From Candidatus Obscuribacter sp. (GTDB taxonomy: Bacteria; Cyanobacteriota; Vampirovibrionia; Obscuribacterales; Obscuribacteraceae), in contig JADYXS010000413.1 of NCBI GenBank assembly GCA_021772155.1, positions 1 through 36,957 on the forward strand: a DNA stretch of 36,957 bases. Direction: 5' to 3'. Both the position numbers and the translations under genes were made by a program. Each line of letters starts with the position of its first letter. Position 1 is the stretch's first letter. The notes beneath the pieces are model-generated. The model worked only from the letters and a program-made list of their open reading frames with translations, was not told the origin of the DNA and made no database searches. This document shows positions 1-8,520 of the stretch, in pieces.

Positions 1-359
1 ATGATTGCGTTGGCGGTCACCCGGCACCACCCGGCGTTAACGAATAGATGTTTCGGAGCCTTTTTGAGGCGGCTTGTGTGCAAGTACGAAAATCGACCGG
101 CGCCGTTGATATATGCGCCTGTGGCAGTTAGCGCCACGCCGGCCATGTTAAACATCCACCATCGCCGACCCGCCCACGCATTGGGCAATTGATGCAGTCG
201 CAGATTCGAATTCAACTTGATAAGGTCCGTCTCTTTGCAAATGATCTCAGTGGTCAGGTCATCTATGTTGCTTGAGACAGGCTGTGCCGATGCCATCTGT
301 TGGCAAACGAGCAGAGTGACCAGTGTTCCGATGAATGCGCGGCGCAAGATGGTTGCCAA
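1..359 (-). CDS. Secreted or membrane hypothetical protein, N-terminal part only
   Basis: The minus-strand frame is open from a TTG codon at 359-357 to the left edge, giving 119 codons of an incomplete gene. TTG is chosen because GGAGGA lies about six bases upstream and an in-frame TGA lies seven codons before it. The protein begins MATILRRAFIGTLV, followed by a hydrophobic stretch and an A-S-A site near residue 24, which is a typical Sec signal peptide. A second hydrophobic, Gly/Ala-rich stretch around residues 66-86 could be a membrane helix. I do not recognise the family. The ORFs reading the other way here look like shadows. Confidence 0.6.
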   Translation of the reverse strand, partial: MATILRRAFIGTLVTLLVCQQMASAQPVSSNIDDLTTEIICKETDLIKLNSNLRLHQLPNAWAGRRWWMFNMAGVALTATGAYINGAGRFSYLHTSRLKKAPKHLFVNAGWCRVTANAI

Positions 360-556
360 GAGTTTCCTCCGGAAGAGAACTCAATTGCAAGCAAGTTACC
401 AGAGAAGTGTGGCTAGTTAGCTATGAGGTCTTGCATTCATACCGGTATTTAACTAAATGTTCGTGTTCGATTTGTAATTGTGAGCAGAGATGTTAAACAA
501 ATCATCTAGTGAATTGCGGCTCATATGTCGCATTGTGTGAGGTGGCAAATATGGAA

Positions 557-584
557 GCACCGCCTGCACTGGAGCAGGCGGTGC
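557..584 (-). terminator. Perfect GC-rich hairpin, probable terminator
   Basis: An 11-bp perfect inverted repeat (GCACCGCCTGC / GCAGGCGGTGC) with a six-base loop lies about 95 bases past the stop of the 679-1023 gene. No clear U-run follows on either strand, so termination is inferred from stem strength and position. The rest of 421-678 contains no gene I can support. Confidence 0.45.
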
Positions 585-678
585 TAAAAATCACTGTTGA
601 TGTACTGTGCCTATTTCATTCTCCTCGTGATTTGGAATCAATGAGGAGAAAGTCAGTGGACCGAGTCGGCTCAATCCA

Positions 679-1023
679 CTAATCCCATTGTCCGCGGCCA
701 TTACCACTGCCAACACCGTAGCCGTTGCCATTGACCTTGTTCAGGAAGTTCCAATAGCCAACCCGACGATTGTCGAAGTCATTCAGTTCACGAGTGATCT
801 GAGCGCTTAAAGTTGAAAGTTGTCGGTCCAATCTATTGCGTTCTCCGCGAGAAAGGTTATTTCCGGAAGCTCGCAACCGCACTTCCATTGCGCTAATTTG
901 GGAAAGCTTTGCTTGGAGGCTGGCTGCTTCCTGCTGGTTCAGCCGTCCGTTCTGTAGTCCCTTCGTTATGCGGGTTTGGAGCAGGCTTGCTGGAACCGAC
1001 CGAGGTAGTACTTCGAGTGACAT
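679..1023 (-). CDS. Small helical protein with GxLNxxEAxxL / LSxxERxxLDxxL motif
   Basis: This is a 114-residue product. Residues 20-85 hold two linked helical motifs: GRLNQQEAASLQAKL, then NNLSRGERNRLDRQLSTL. I have seen this pattern in small secreted proteins of unknown function in alphaproteobacteria and Obscuribacter-like genomes, where the first half often reads G-x-L-T-x-x-E-A. The C-terminus is Gly/Asn-rich (residues 95-114). Family members that I recall carry a signal peptide, but here an in-frame TGA lies two codons before the ATG and no signal is encoded, so this may be an N-terminally shortened copy. Upstream SD signal is weak. The function is unknown. Confidence 0.6.
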   Translation of the reverse strand: MSLEVLPRSVPASLLQTRITKGLQNGRLNQQEAASLQAKLSQISAMEVRLRASGNNLSRGERNRLDRQLSTLSAQITRELNDFDNRRVGYWNFLNKVNGNGYGVGSGNGRGQWD

Positions 1024-1102
1024 GTATCACTTCACGTAATTAGGAGGGCAAGCCCCCCCGCACGGAATCACATATCAGTATTAGCTCGAGAGGAGATTTC
1101 TT

Positions 1103-1336
1103 TCAGTGAAGATAGAACGGCGTCCACGGCGACCAATTCACTAATAAGTGCTTGTTCACATCAAATAGGTTTGAAGTGATTTGAGTGATCTCTTCAACGA
1201 TTGAGTTTGAGTGCTCCACAAACCGGGTCATGATTTTTGAGAACGATTTTGAAACGAGTTCTTCCTCTCGTCCACTCCAAGAAGAGAAGGCGGTGACAAT
1301 TTCCGCAAGCAGCGTTTCTTGAAGGAAAGAAATCAA
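1103..1336 (-). pseudogene. Short ORF, possible remnant of a dynamin-like GTPase C-terminus
   Basis: This 77-residue ORF begins at TTG, 25 bases after the stop of the LRR gene. GAGGAG sits directly against the start codon, too close to act as a normal ribosome site. The frame stays open further upstream inside the LRR gene, so no natural start is evident. The helical, charged sequence ending TSNLFDV resembles the helical C-terminal region of bacterial dynamin-like proteins. The last 17 residues look unlike that family. I think of it as a decayed fragment, but it could be a real small gene or chance. Confidence 0.3.
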
Positions 1337-1361
1337 CTCCTCTTCCCCGCTACCCAGGTTT

Positions 1362-2564
1362 CTAAAAAATACGGGCCGTGGAATGTTTCTTGCGCAGGCT
1401 CTCTATGAGAGAATCACTGACTTCAGTCTCATCCAGCACAAGCCGCTTGAGCGCCGGATATTCGAACAAATGAAAGGCCCCACTATCAGTAATGTTCGTG
1501 CCCGAAAGAGATATGTCTGAGACTCTAGAACAAGCAACCTTTTTCATAACGTTGTCGCTGACAGCGGTGCACGCCAGATCCAATCTGGTCAGCTTGGGCA
1601 GCGACAACAACTGAGTGACACCACAGTCACCAACTGGCGTAAGTCTAACTTCAAGCGATTGCAAATCCCGCAAACGAGAAAGCTCCACGCACCCGACATC
1701 AGAGATCTTGTTGCGATCCAATCTCAGAGATTTCAGCGAACTCACTTTGCCCAGTTCAGCGCAGTCTTCATCTGTGACACCTGTGTTAGCCAGGCTGAGA
1801 CTGCGCAATCCCTTTATTGCGGACAGATCTTTGACAGCTCCGGACGGCAACGTACAGTCATCCAAATCGACATCAGTTAAATCGGGCATCTTCTTCAACT
1901 CAGCAAGGAAGGACTGAGGCAGAACCATGCCAATGCATTTCAACTGATCAATGCTCTTGATAACGGTCAGGCGGCTCATTGTCGCCTTATCCGCGGACAC
2001 ATTCATCAAAGTCAACGAGCGCAAATTCCTGGCAAGCGACAGTCGATCTACTAGGGCTTTGTCAAAAGTGCCACCAAATACTTTGAGTCCGGTTAAATGC
2101 GAAAGGCGGGTGACCGCCAGAAACACTTCGTTGCTTACGCATGGCGAAGGAACTTCAACCACATTGATCCTTGCTTTACTCACCTCTTCCAACAGGCGCA
2201 AAGCCAATGCCTTATCCGGCGGCAAAACCAGATGGACAGGGCCGCCCGTCGGCAAATTCACAGCACCACGAGCAGCACCGATCCAAAGTTTTGAACCATC
2301 CTGCCGAATGCAATAAAACTCTCCGCAATCTCCAGGAGACTTCGGAGATGACAATTCAATACGAGCAGAACTGACAGTTTCCCGGGTTCCAGCACGAATG
2401 GAAGTGGTTATTTCATCGCTCAACTCAGAGATCAACTTATGGGTCGTTGCCGAATGGCTGGTTACAGGGTCATCAATTGGAGCGTTGCTGGAAGCATTAA
2501 TCGGTGCCCACAACAGCGCTACGGAAAGAACACCAAAAATGATCAGCATCGCCAGGCTTTTCAC
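1362..2564 (-). CDS. Secreted leucine-rich-repeat protein
   Basis: A 400-residue protein. A signal peptide occupies about residues 1-25 (MKSLAMLIIFGVLSVALLW, then an N-A-S-S region). From about residue 150 to the C-terminus there are consecutive leucine-rich repeats of about 22-24 residues, such as 'LRSLSLANTGVTDEDCAEL' and 'LKSLRLDRNKISDVGCVEL'. The regular T-x-V/I-x-D spacing resembles the RNI-like or AMN1-like subtype. LRRs usually form a curved protein-binding surface, so an extracytoplasmic binding role is likely. The start is GTG and overlaps the TGA of the upstream histidine kinase as GTGA, which implies translational coupling and a shared operon. The ligand is unknown. Confidence 0.85.
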   Translation of the reverse strand: MKSLAMLIIFGVLSVALLWAPINASSNAPIDDPVTSHSATTHKLISELSDEITTSIRAGTRETVSSARIELSSPKSPGDCGEFYCIRQDGSKLWIGAARGAVNLPTGGPVHLVLPPDKALALRLLEEVSKARINVVEVPSPCVSNEVFLAVTRLSHLTGLKVFGGTFDKALVDRLSLARNLRSLTLMNVSADKATMSRLTVIKSIDQLKCIGMVLPQSFLAELKKMPDLTDVDLDDCTLPSGAVKDLSAIKGLRSLSLANTGVTDEDCAELGKVSSLKSLRLDRNKISDVGCVELSRLRDLQSLEVRLTPVGDCGVTQLLSLPKLTRLDLACTAVSDNVMKKVACSRVSDISLSGTNITDSGAFHLFEYPALKRLVLDETEVSDSLIESLRKKHSTARIF

Positions 2565-4102
2565 GACGCTTTCGCCTCAGATATTGGATAAGTTGTATGG
2601 ATGTCGATCAAGGGCAACAAGATATCGAAGCGCGCGCCCGGTTGGCCTGTCTTATCAACGACGATAGTCCCACCATGACTTTCAACGACTTGCTTGCTGA
2701 GAAATAAGCCCAGTCCCCGCCCTTCCACAGGCCCTTCCTGACGACCACGAACAAAAGGGGCGAACACTTCAGGGACGCTTATGCCGGGGCCGTCATCGCA
2801 GATGCTGATCGAACAGTTTTTCTGCGCCACGTGCGCCAACACAGTAATAGTAGAACCAGCCGGACAGTACTTAATGCTGTTGGACATTATGTTCACTAAC
2901 ACCTGGATCAATCTGGTTTCATCAGCCATAACGTAGGCATCCGGAAACTGCTCCGCCACAATGGAGATGTCCTTCAATTTCGCTGCAGCGGCGACAATGT
3001 CCACAGCCTCACTAATCAACGCACCAACATCAGTCAGGCAGCGCTGATTGGCATGCTGCTTCCACTCATCAGACGACAGCGACAGCATGTCATCTACCAG
3101 TGACCCGACATGCCCAAGCGAATTTTCAACGGCTCTGAGCGTCAGGCGTCCCTGTCCATTCAACGGTCCATAACTTCCATCCGACAGCAACCCAAGAAAA
3201 GCGAGTGTAGAAGTGAGCGGAGAACGCAGGTCGTGGCTGACCATGGCGAAGATAGTTCTCTTCATCTGCTCCAGCTGTTTTTCCTTCTGCGCATTCTGAG
3301 CAAGTAGATTAGCGACATCATGAAAGGTTCTATCGAGTTGCGAAATTTCATCACTACCGGAAGCCGGCTCTCCCAACTCTTCAAAGGTCACAAGCTTATG
3401 GGCCTTGGCACTCAAAAGTTGCATCTGCTGGATGATGTGACGCGCAAATCCAAGTGACACAACAAGCGCCAGCAGCAAGCTCAGGATCATACCGGTGGCA
3501 ATTACTTTCATGACCATAGCTTTGGAAGCAGTCAGTTCGCGGCGCTGAAGTTTTGCTTCGGTTTCGAAGGCAGTCATTACTTCATGCATGTTGTCCATGT
3601 AATTCTGCGCTGCGTCCTGCGCTTTCTTTCTTTGATTATGCATGAGCAACAAATGGCTGTGGCTGCTGGCATCACCTACCTGGTCGTGCATATTTTTCAG
3701 AAAGTCGAGCATCACCTTAACATGGCCCTGCTCTCTGATGAAAATCGACCGTTGTCGTTCTGACAGAAGCGACACCTTGTCCATCTCCTGCAAATTGCCC
3801 TCGGCCTGTGACACAAACTCGTTGAAACGAGCTTCGAATTTGCTATTCTTGGTAGCAATGAAACCGGCCAGCGATCCGCCGGCAGCATAAATTTCGTTGG
3901 TGATGGCATTGCTGCGTGTAACGAGAAACGTGGCGTTCTCAGCACTCTGCGCCTGAGCTTCGGCTTTGTTCACTACCATCCAGATCGTGCTGAATATGAC
4001 AAGTTCAAATAGCAATGGCACAGCAACAATGAATACCATCTTTTGAGACAGCTTCATCCGGCTTCCGTAAGCGCCGATTGATTTGGACAATGCTGTTTTC
4101 AT
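2561..4102 (-). CDS. Membrane sensor histidine kinase
   Basis: A 513-residue sensor kinase. The first membrane helix spans about residues 17-40, followed by a roughly 150-residue helical extracytoplasmic region, a second helix near residues 200-220 (MILSLLLALVVSLGF) and a HAMP-like linker. The HisKA box is MVSHDLRSP, with phospho-acceptor H290. The HATPase domain shows N (NSIKYCPAG), G1 (DDGPGI) and G2 (GRGLGLFLSK) boxes, so it looks catalytically intact. I chose ATG at 4102 because GGAAGG lies five bases upstream; a TTG 15 bases further out is possible. It is divergent from the OmpR-type regulator at 4223, its probable partner, and overlaps the secreted LRR protein downstream. The sensed signal is unknown; the sensor region is only CHASE3-like in style. 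Confidence 0.92.
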   Translation of the reverse strand: MKTALSKSIGAYGSRMKLSQKMVFIVAVPLLFELVIFSTIWMVVNKAEAQAQSAENATFLVTRSNAITNEIYAAGGSLAGFIATKNSKFEARFNEFVSQAEGNLQEMDKVSLLSERQRSIFIREQGHVKVMLDFLKNMHDQVGDASSHSHLLLMHNQRKKAQDAAQNYMDNMHEVMTAFETEAKLQRRELTASKAMVMKVIATGMILSLLLALVVSLGFARHIIQQMQLLSAKAHKLVTFEELGEPASGSDEISQLDRTFHDVANLLAQNAQKEKQLEQMKRTIFAMVSHDLRSPLTSTLAFLGLLSDGSYGPLNGQGRLTLRAVENSLGHVGSLVDDMLSLSSDEWKQHANQRCLTDVGALISEAVDIVAAAAKLKDISIVAEQFPDAYVMADETRLIQVLVNIMSNSIKYCPAGSTITVLAHVAQKNCSISICDDGPGISVPEVFAPFVRGRQEGPVEGRGLGLFLSKQVVESHGGTIVVDKTGQPGARFDILLPLIDIHTTYPISEAKAS

Positions 4103-4153
4103 AATACCTTCCTGCAAGAATCGTACCTGCTGAAAGGTGCCGGCAATATGTAG

Positions 4154-4198
4154 AATTGCACAGCCCCTAAGCTCAGTTCTATGTGTGTAATTGCACAG
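4154..4198. promoter_or_regulatory. Direct repeat in the divergent kinase/regulator promoter region
   Basis: AATTGCACAG occurs at 4154-4163 and again at 4189-4198 in the same orientation, 35 bases apart. The only gap between the divergent kinase and regulator genes contains them. OmpR-family regulators commonly bind direct repeats, so these are candidate autoregulatory sites. That role is inferred from position; no binding data exist here. Confidence 0.4.
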
Positions 4199-4222
4199 GT
4201 GCTGCGTGCTATTATTTCCGCC

Positions 4223-4915
4223 ATGGTGAAGATTCTGATCGTAGAGGATGACACTCTGGTTGCAGGGTTAGCCAGATCGTATCTTGAGCAGGATCAGCAC
4301 ATAGTCGAAGTATCAGGCACCGTTGCAGACGCTTACGAGCGACTGAAGCTAAGCACATTCGACCTGCTGATTTTAGATTGGAACCTGCCCGGCGGGACAG
4401 GGGTGGAGATCTGCCGCAATCTGCGGGCAGAGCGAGTTTCCACACCTATTTTGATTATTACAGGCAAAGGCGCGATCAACGACAAAGAGGTTGGCTACAG
4501 TTCCGGCGCCGACGATTATCTGACAAAGCCTTTTGACATGAGAGAGTTGCGCTTCAAAGTCCTGGCTCTGATTCGAAGAACCGGAAGCCTCAGAAGTGAA
4601 CGGCTAACGTGCGGGGCTCTCACTCTGGAGATAGAGGCAGCAAGAGTTCTTTTCCACGGCACTGAACTGCGCTTGCAGCGCCAGGAGTTCGCCCTGCTCT
4701 CGTTTCTCATGCACCATCCGGGAATCGTTTTCAACGCTGAAACGCTGCTGCAACGAGTCTGGCAAGCAGACGAAGAGGTGACTGAAATCGCCTTACGCTC
4801 GTGTATTGCCAAATTGCGCAAGAAGCTTCGCGCCATAGCTCCTGAAGATCCGATTAGGACATTGCCTGGATTTGGTTATTCAATTTCAGAAGGACAGGAA
4901 TCGCCGTCATCCTAG
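4223..4915 (+). CDS. OmpR/PhoB-family response regulator
   Basis: A 230-residue regulator. The receiver domain is residues 1-120, with the acidic pair at E8-D10, phospho-acceptor D52 (LLILDWNLPG), a Thr in IITGKG and the conserved Lys in YLTKPF. A winged-helix DNA-binding domain follows from about 130 to 225, ending in the typical LPGFGYSI. I chose ATG at 4223 because MVKILIVEDD is the normal receiver start; an ATG at 4181 would add 14 residues and would be translated through one of the direct repeats. No strong SD precedes 4223. Divergent arrangement with the kinase at 2561-4102 suggests a cognate pair. Confidence 0.9.
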   Translation: MVKILIVEDDTLVAGLARSYLEQDQHIVEVSGTVADAYERLKLSTFDLLILDWNLPGGTGVEICRNLRAERVSTPILIITGKGAINDKEVGYSSGADDYLTKPFDMRELRFKVLALIRRTGSLRSERLTCGALTLEIEAARVLFHGTELRLQRQEFALLSFLMHHPGIVFNAETLLQRVWQADEEVTEIALRSCIAKLRKKLRAIAPEDPIRTLPGFGYSISEGQESPSS

Positions 4916-4928
4916 GCGTTCAGTCCTT

Positions 4929-5252
4929 CTAACGCTTTGGCAAATTCAATCTTTGACGCAATGCCGGAAGGAACTTCTTCGGTTCACCAGCTTCAAGCTT
5001 GATTTCAGGCAGCGCCGAGTCCGGAGCATCAGAACGCGACGCAGTAGCGCCGCTCCGAAGCATCGTCACGCAATTCGCGCATAGCATTGGCCCGGGTTTC
5101 CATGTCGCAATCTTCTGTTCAATTTGATCCATCGCGGCAATCGGGTCGCAAGACGCGGCGGATGTGCCGCTCCAGGTGAAGTCCTTGGAGTCCTGCTTGC
5201 CCGGCTTTCGCGGGAAAAATCGATCAAAGTTAGGGTCGAAATCATTCGACAT
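4929..5252 (-). CDS. Hypothetical cytoplasmic protein with a CxxC motif
   Basis: A 107-residue protein starting MSNDFDPNFDRFF. It has no signal peptide or membrane helix. A CxxC pair (LCANC) lies near residue 60, with another Cys (SCDP) about 25 residues before; this could bind zinc, although a full four-ligand ribbon is not visible. The C-terminus is basic (LRQRLNLPKR). It ends 14 bases from the convergent regulator. An ATG at 5306 would add 18 residues that read like upstream sequence; neither start has a good SD. I do not recognise the family. Confidence 0.5.
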   Translation of the reverse strand: MSNDFDPNFDRFFPRKPGKQDSKDFTWSGTSAASCDPIAAMDQIEQKIATWKPGPMLCANCVTMLRSGATASRSDAPDSALPEIKLEAGEPKKFLPALRQRLNLPKR

Positions 5253-5416
5253 AGGTGTATCCGAGCGCCGAAGTATCGGAAGCAGTATACCCGAAGCGCG
5301 CTCCATTCAAGGTTTCGTAGATCCTACTTTCGCCACAACAAGTTGGCAACAGCAAATCCGCAGAATACCGGAGTCGCTGGGATGCAGCGTCAGGTACTTA
5401 ATGCGAGGTCTCTGAA

Positions 5417-6538
5417 ATGTCAAACTTGGAGCGTTCAACTAACACCGATACTCAGCTTGTCTTCGAGGAGGCCAGCGGCGCTGCGAAAATGGCTGGCGAT
5501 CTTGCACGCGGGGCTGTCTACGCAGCAATTGAGTCGCCCTCAAACGGATTGATTCAACTGGCAAATGCAGGAATAGAGCCACTAACCGGAAGTGCGATTC
5601 GGCGAGTCGACATCACCGGTGTTCACGAGGAGCTGCAGAACGGCAGCGAAAACGCGATGGCACTGCAGATCGGTGCTGCCGTCGGAAGCGTGCTGCCTAT
5701 GTATGCGTTGAACAAAGTAAAGCTCGGAAAGTCCGGGCAAACGATGAGTGCGATGAAAACGTCTGAATACTATGCCACCCACGGGTTGGGGCATACGGTT
5801 CCGCGCGCGCTCGGCCAGGGGCTTACAACTGGCATGATTTACGGCACTCTGCTGGTGGAGTCGGAAGATCCCAATAATGTGTTGGCAGGTCGTGCTTTCA
5901 ACGGCCTAAAATTTGGTATCAACTTCGCGGCCTTTAATGCGACCTCCGAGATTGGACGCCATGGGTTGAGTCGAAATCAGCTATTAGGCACCAGCAATAC
6001 AAAGGAGTTTCTGACAAAGGAACTACCGCTGGCAGCTGGCGTCTCTGGTATCAGCGGTGGTGCGGCCGGTGTTTTTAGCGCCAACGTCGATACTCTGATG
6101 GATGAGGGTCGGTTGGCAACGTCGAATGAGATGGCCACCCGCGCGGCAACAGAGTTTCTGTTTGGTGTCGGATTCGGAGCTCTGCACCAGGCTCACTCAC
6201 ATTTATCGAAACCAGGACAGCTGAGTGCTACAGATCGTGACGGGATCACATGGGCAAAAGAAACAAAGCTCAACGATTCGAACCTAAGCGCCATTCGAGA
6301 TTTCGTTGAAAAATACGAACACCCGGCACTGAAAGGCCACTTCGGCACCATGAACAAACAGTTCCGAGCGATTCCCTATGGACCTGGCGACTGGAAAGCA
6401 GATAACTACAACTCACACATTCACAGACGCGCTGGTCGCAGTGATTACTTAATCGTCAGTCAAGCAACTGGTAACGCAGGACACGGCTTCGCCGCCTCGT
6501 TGCTGTGGGAGCAACAATCAGCAGAGTTGGCTGAATAG
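5417..6538 (+). CDS. Paralogue A of a Gly/Ala-rich module protein, unknown C-terminal domain
   Basis: A 373-residue protein; the ATG has GAGG nine bases upstream. Residues about 25-280 align without large gaps to the same region of the next gene. Shared landmarks include RG..H/Y.A.ESP.NG..QLA, ITG, NALA/NAMA..GAA.G, PLYLTNKV/PMYALNKV, EFLTKELPL and GALH(Q/E). Ala/Gly-rich hydrophobic stretches in this module suggest membrane association or helical hairpins, but there is no signal peptide. Residues about 280-373 are unlike the neighbour and contain PYGPGDWKADNYNSHIHRR, with several His and Trp. I know no function. The pair looks like a tandem duplication in which the tails diverged or were swapped. 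Confidence 0.8.
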   Translation: MSNLERSTNTDTQLVFEEASGAAKMAGDLARGAVYAAIESPSNGLIQLANAGIEPLTGSAIRRVDITGVHEELQNGSENAMALQIGAAVGSVLPMYALNKVKLGKSGQTMSAMKTSEYYATHGLGHTVPRALGQGLTTGMIYGTLLVESEDPNNVLAGRAFNGLKFGINFAAFNATSEIGRHGLSRNQLLGTSNTKEFLTKELPLAAGVSGISGGAAGVFSANVDTLMDEGRLATSNEMATRAATEFLFGVGFGALHQAHSHLSKPGQLSATDRDGITWAKETKLNDSNLSAIRDFVEKYEHPALKGHFGTMNKQFRAIPYGPGDWKADNYNSHIHRRAGRSDYLIVSQATGNAGHGFAASLLWEQQSAELAE

Positions 6539-6656
6539 GAGCTGAGCATGCAGGGCACCTCGTGTAATTCTCCGCGGTGACAACCTTTAGACAACAAGAT
6601 TCTCGTAGATTGCAAGAAACGACGCACATCAACTGAAATTCTCACAGGGGGAAATT

Positions 6657-8483
6657 ATGGCCGAGCTGGAAGCATACATAGGACAAGACTCCGCAGATAA
6701 CACCTGCCTTGACGAAACAGTAGTGGTGCTCACTGATTTTTCTCGAGGGTTGATTCACGGCGCCGTGGAATCGCCCTGCAATGGAGCGCTCCAACTGGCA
6801 AGCTGCACCATTGCTCCGTTGAGCGGATTGCAATTCCCAAAACTAGAGATCACCGGTTTGGAAAAATCGATGGAGGCAGGCGATTGCAATGCGCTCGCTG
6901 TAGAATCCGGGGCGGCTATCGGGCAGATCGCCCCTCTTTATCTGACCAACAAAGTGACAGGGAAACTGTTGGGCAAAACCATCAGTAATACAAAAGTAGA
7001 TGACTTCCTCGGTACGAGAAGCCTGCTGTCAACGCTGCCGACAGCCACCAAGCACGGGCTAGTGACCGGGGGTCTGGTGGGTTTCGCATTGACACCAGTG
7101 CCGGAAGACCAAAACAATCTCGTCGGTCACGCCCTGAGCGGCGCGAACTGCGCCGCCACGTTTACAGTATTCAATATCGCCAGTGAAGCTGGGCGGTCGC
7201 GGCTACGCATGTATGGGCAGCTTAGCAGTTTGACCACACAAGACTTCCTGACAAAACAACTACCATTGACAGCGGCAGTCGGCGTAGGAGCAGGTGCCAG
7301 CGCCGGAGCTGTTAACGCTCAAATCAATAGCCTGTTCAGGGAAGGGCGGCTGGCTAGAGGCGAAGAGACAGCACGCCAGATGTTTACGGACGGTATCATG
7401 GGTGGTGCATTCGGTGCGCTTCACGAGGGACAGTCCCGCCTCACCAGGGCGGCACAACTAACCAGACAGCAAAACGAGTCGTTGAAAGTGAAGCGATTCG
7501 ACGTTGATGACCCCAAATTTAAAAAGCTTCTAGAAGAAGCGATTCCTCTGGAAGAACGTGAATCGATCGATAGCATTAAAGAAACAATCACGCGAGATCC
7601 GCATCCCTATGCCTATCGCGCAGAGGTAAATTATCCCAACGGGGAGAGAATACCGCAGGAAGTGCGCTTTGCAAAAATGCAAGACCGATGGCAGTCCGGC
7701 GAGCCGTTGGTGTCAGGATTCTTACAAAGCATCAGCGGTCCCAACGGCGAACCGGTAGGCTTTGCCCTGGTCGAAAACTATGCGGCTCGACAATATATCG
7801 CCGGGGAGAAACCATTTTCGATGTTGGCCTACTTTGGTGTGCATCCACAACTAAGAAGCGCAGGATTGGGTACTGAATACTTCAACAATCGCCTCATTCC
7901 TTCGTTGAACAAAGACTTCCCCAGGCACGTCGGACTTGCGGTCGAGATCGAAGCCTTTCAGGGGCTGCCATCCAACAGCCAGCAGCAGCAACGAGTCGGG
8001 TTCTATCTTAAAAAAGGCAAAATGGATCAACTTGATGTTAAGTACCCTCTGACGCCCTTTTCAGAAAAGCCCACTGAAGCTGGCTATGAACCGGTTGCAG
8101 AACGCGAATTCAAGCCAATAGACGCGGCATTGCTATGGCGCTCGCTGGATGGGAAGCCAGTCGACGGAGATGTGGCTCATAGCGTGATGACCAGACTATT
8201 TCATTCGGGCTACGGAGTACGTTGCAACCAGGACATTCCAGGTGCTTACACCGATCCCTATGCCGCAGGCTTCCTTGCACAAATCCAACGCAACACACAG
8301 GATCTGCGTGTGCCGATTGTACCGGCCCCGGGACCGGCAGAGAAAGGCGGAGTTGGGCGATCGAGTTTATCTACGGCTGAAGTATTGAAACGGCTAGACG
8401 GCCATGGCTTTGCTGCCGCCACCCAACCGGCGTTGCAAGAGGCTGTCGACAACCGGAATAAGCATAGGACCGCTCAAGATTGA
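6657..8483 (+). CDS. Paralogue B: same Gly/Ala-rich module fused to a GNAT-like acetyltransferase domain
   Basis: A 608-residue protein; a GGGGGA ribosome site sits five bases before the ATG. Residues about 25-275 match the preceding gene. After that comes a GNAT-like domain: a beta strand with LAYFGVHPQLRSAGLGTEYF at about residues 389-408 carries the acetyl-CoA pyrophosphate-binding motif (Q/R-x-x-G-x-G/A), preceded by the core strands PVGFALVENYAAR. GNAT enzymes transfer an acyl group from acyl-CoA to an amine; the substrate here is unknown. The C-terminal 100-150 residues are Pro-rich in places and unrecognised. It lies 118 bases after paralogue A, same strand. Confidence 0.82.
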   Translation: MAELEAYIGQDSADNTCLDETVVVLTDFSRGLIHGAVESPCNGALQLASCTIAPLSGLQFPKLEITGLEKSMEAGDCNALAVESGAAIGQIAPLYLTNKVTGKLLGKTISNTKVDDFLGTRSLLSTLPTATKHGLVTGGLVGFALTPVPEDQNNLVGHALSGANCAATFTVFNIASEAGRSRLRMYGQLSSLTTQDFLTKQLPLTAAVGVGAGASAGAVNAQINSLFREGRLARGEETARQMFTDGIMGGAFGALHEGQSRLTRAAQLTRQQNESLKVKRFDVDDPKFKKLLEEAIPLEERESIDSIKETITRDPHPYAYRAEVNYPNGERIPQEVRFAKMQDRWQSGEPLVSGFLQSISGPNGEPVGFALVENYAARQYIAGEKPFSMLAYFGVHPQLRSAGLGTEYFNNRLIPSLNKDFPRHVGLAVEIEAFQGLPSNSQQQQRVGFYLKKGKMDQLDVKYPLTPFSEKPTEAGYEPVAEREFKPIDAALLWRSLDGKPVDGDVAHSVMTRLFHSGYGVRCNQDIPGAYTDPYAAGFLAQIQRNTQDLRVPIVPAPGPAEKGGVGRSSLSTAEVLKRLDGHGFAAATQPALQEAVDNRNKHRTAQD

Positions 8484-8520
8484 CAGTCTGTTTCTTTTGA
8501 GGACTATAACAGCGATTCTA

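Noticed and set aside
217-420. Plus-strand ORF opposite the left-edge gene
   Set aside because: The minus frame has SD, TTG start and signal peptide, so the plus frame is a shadow.
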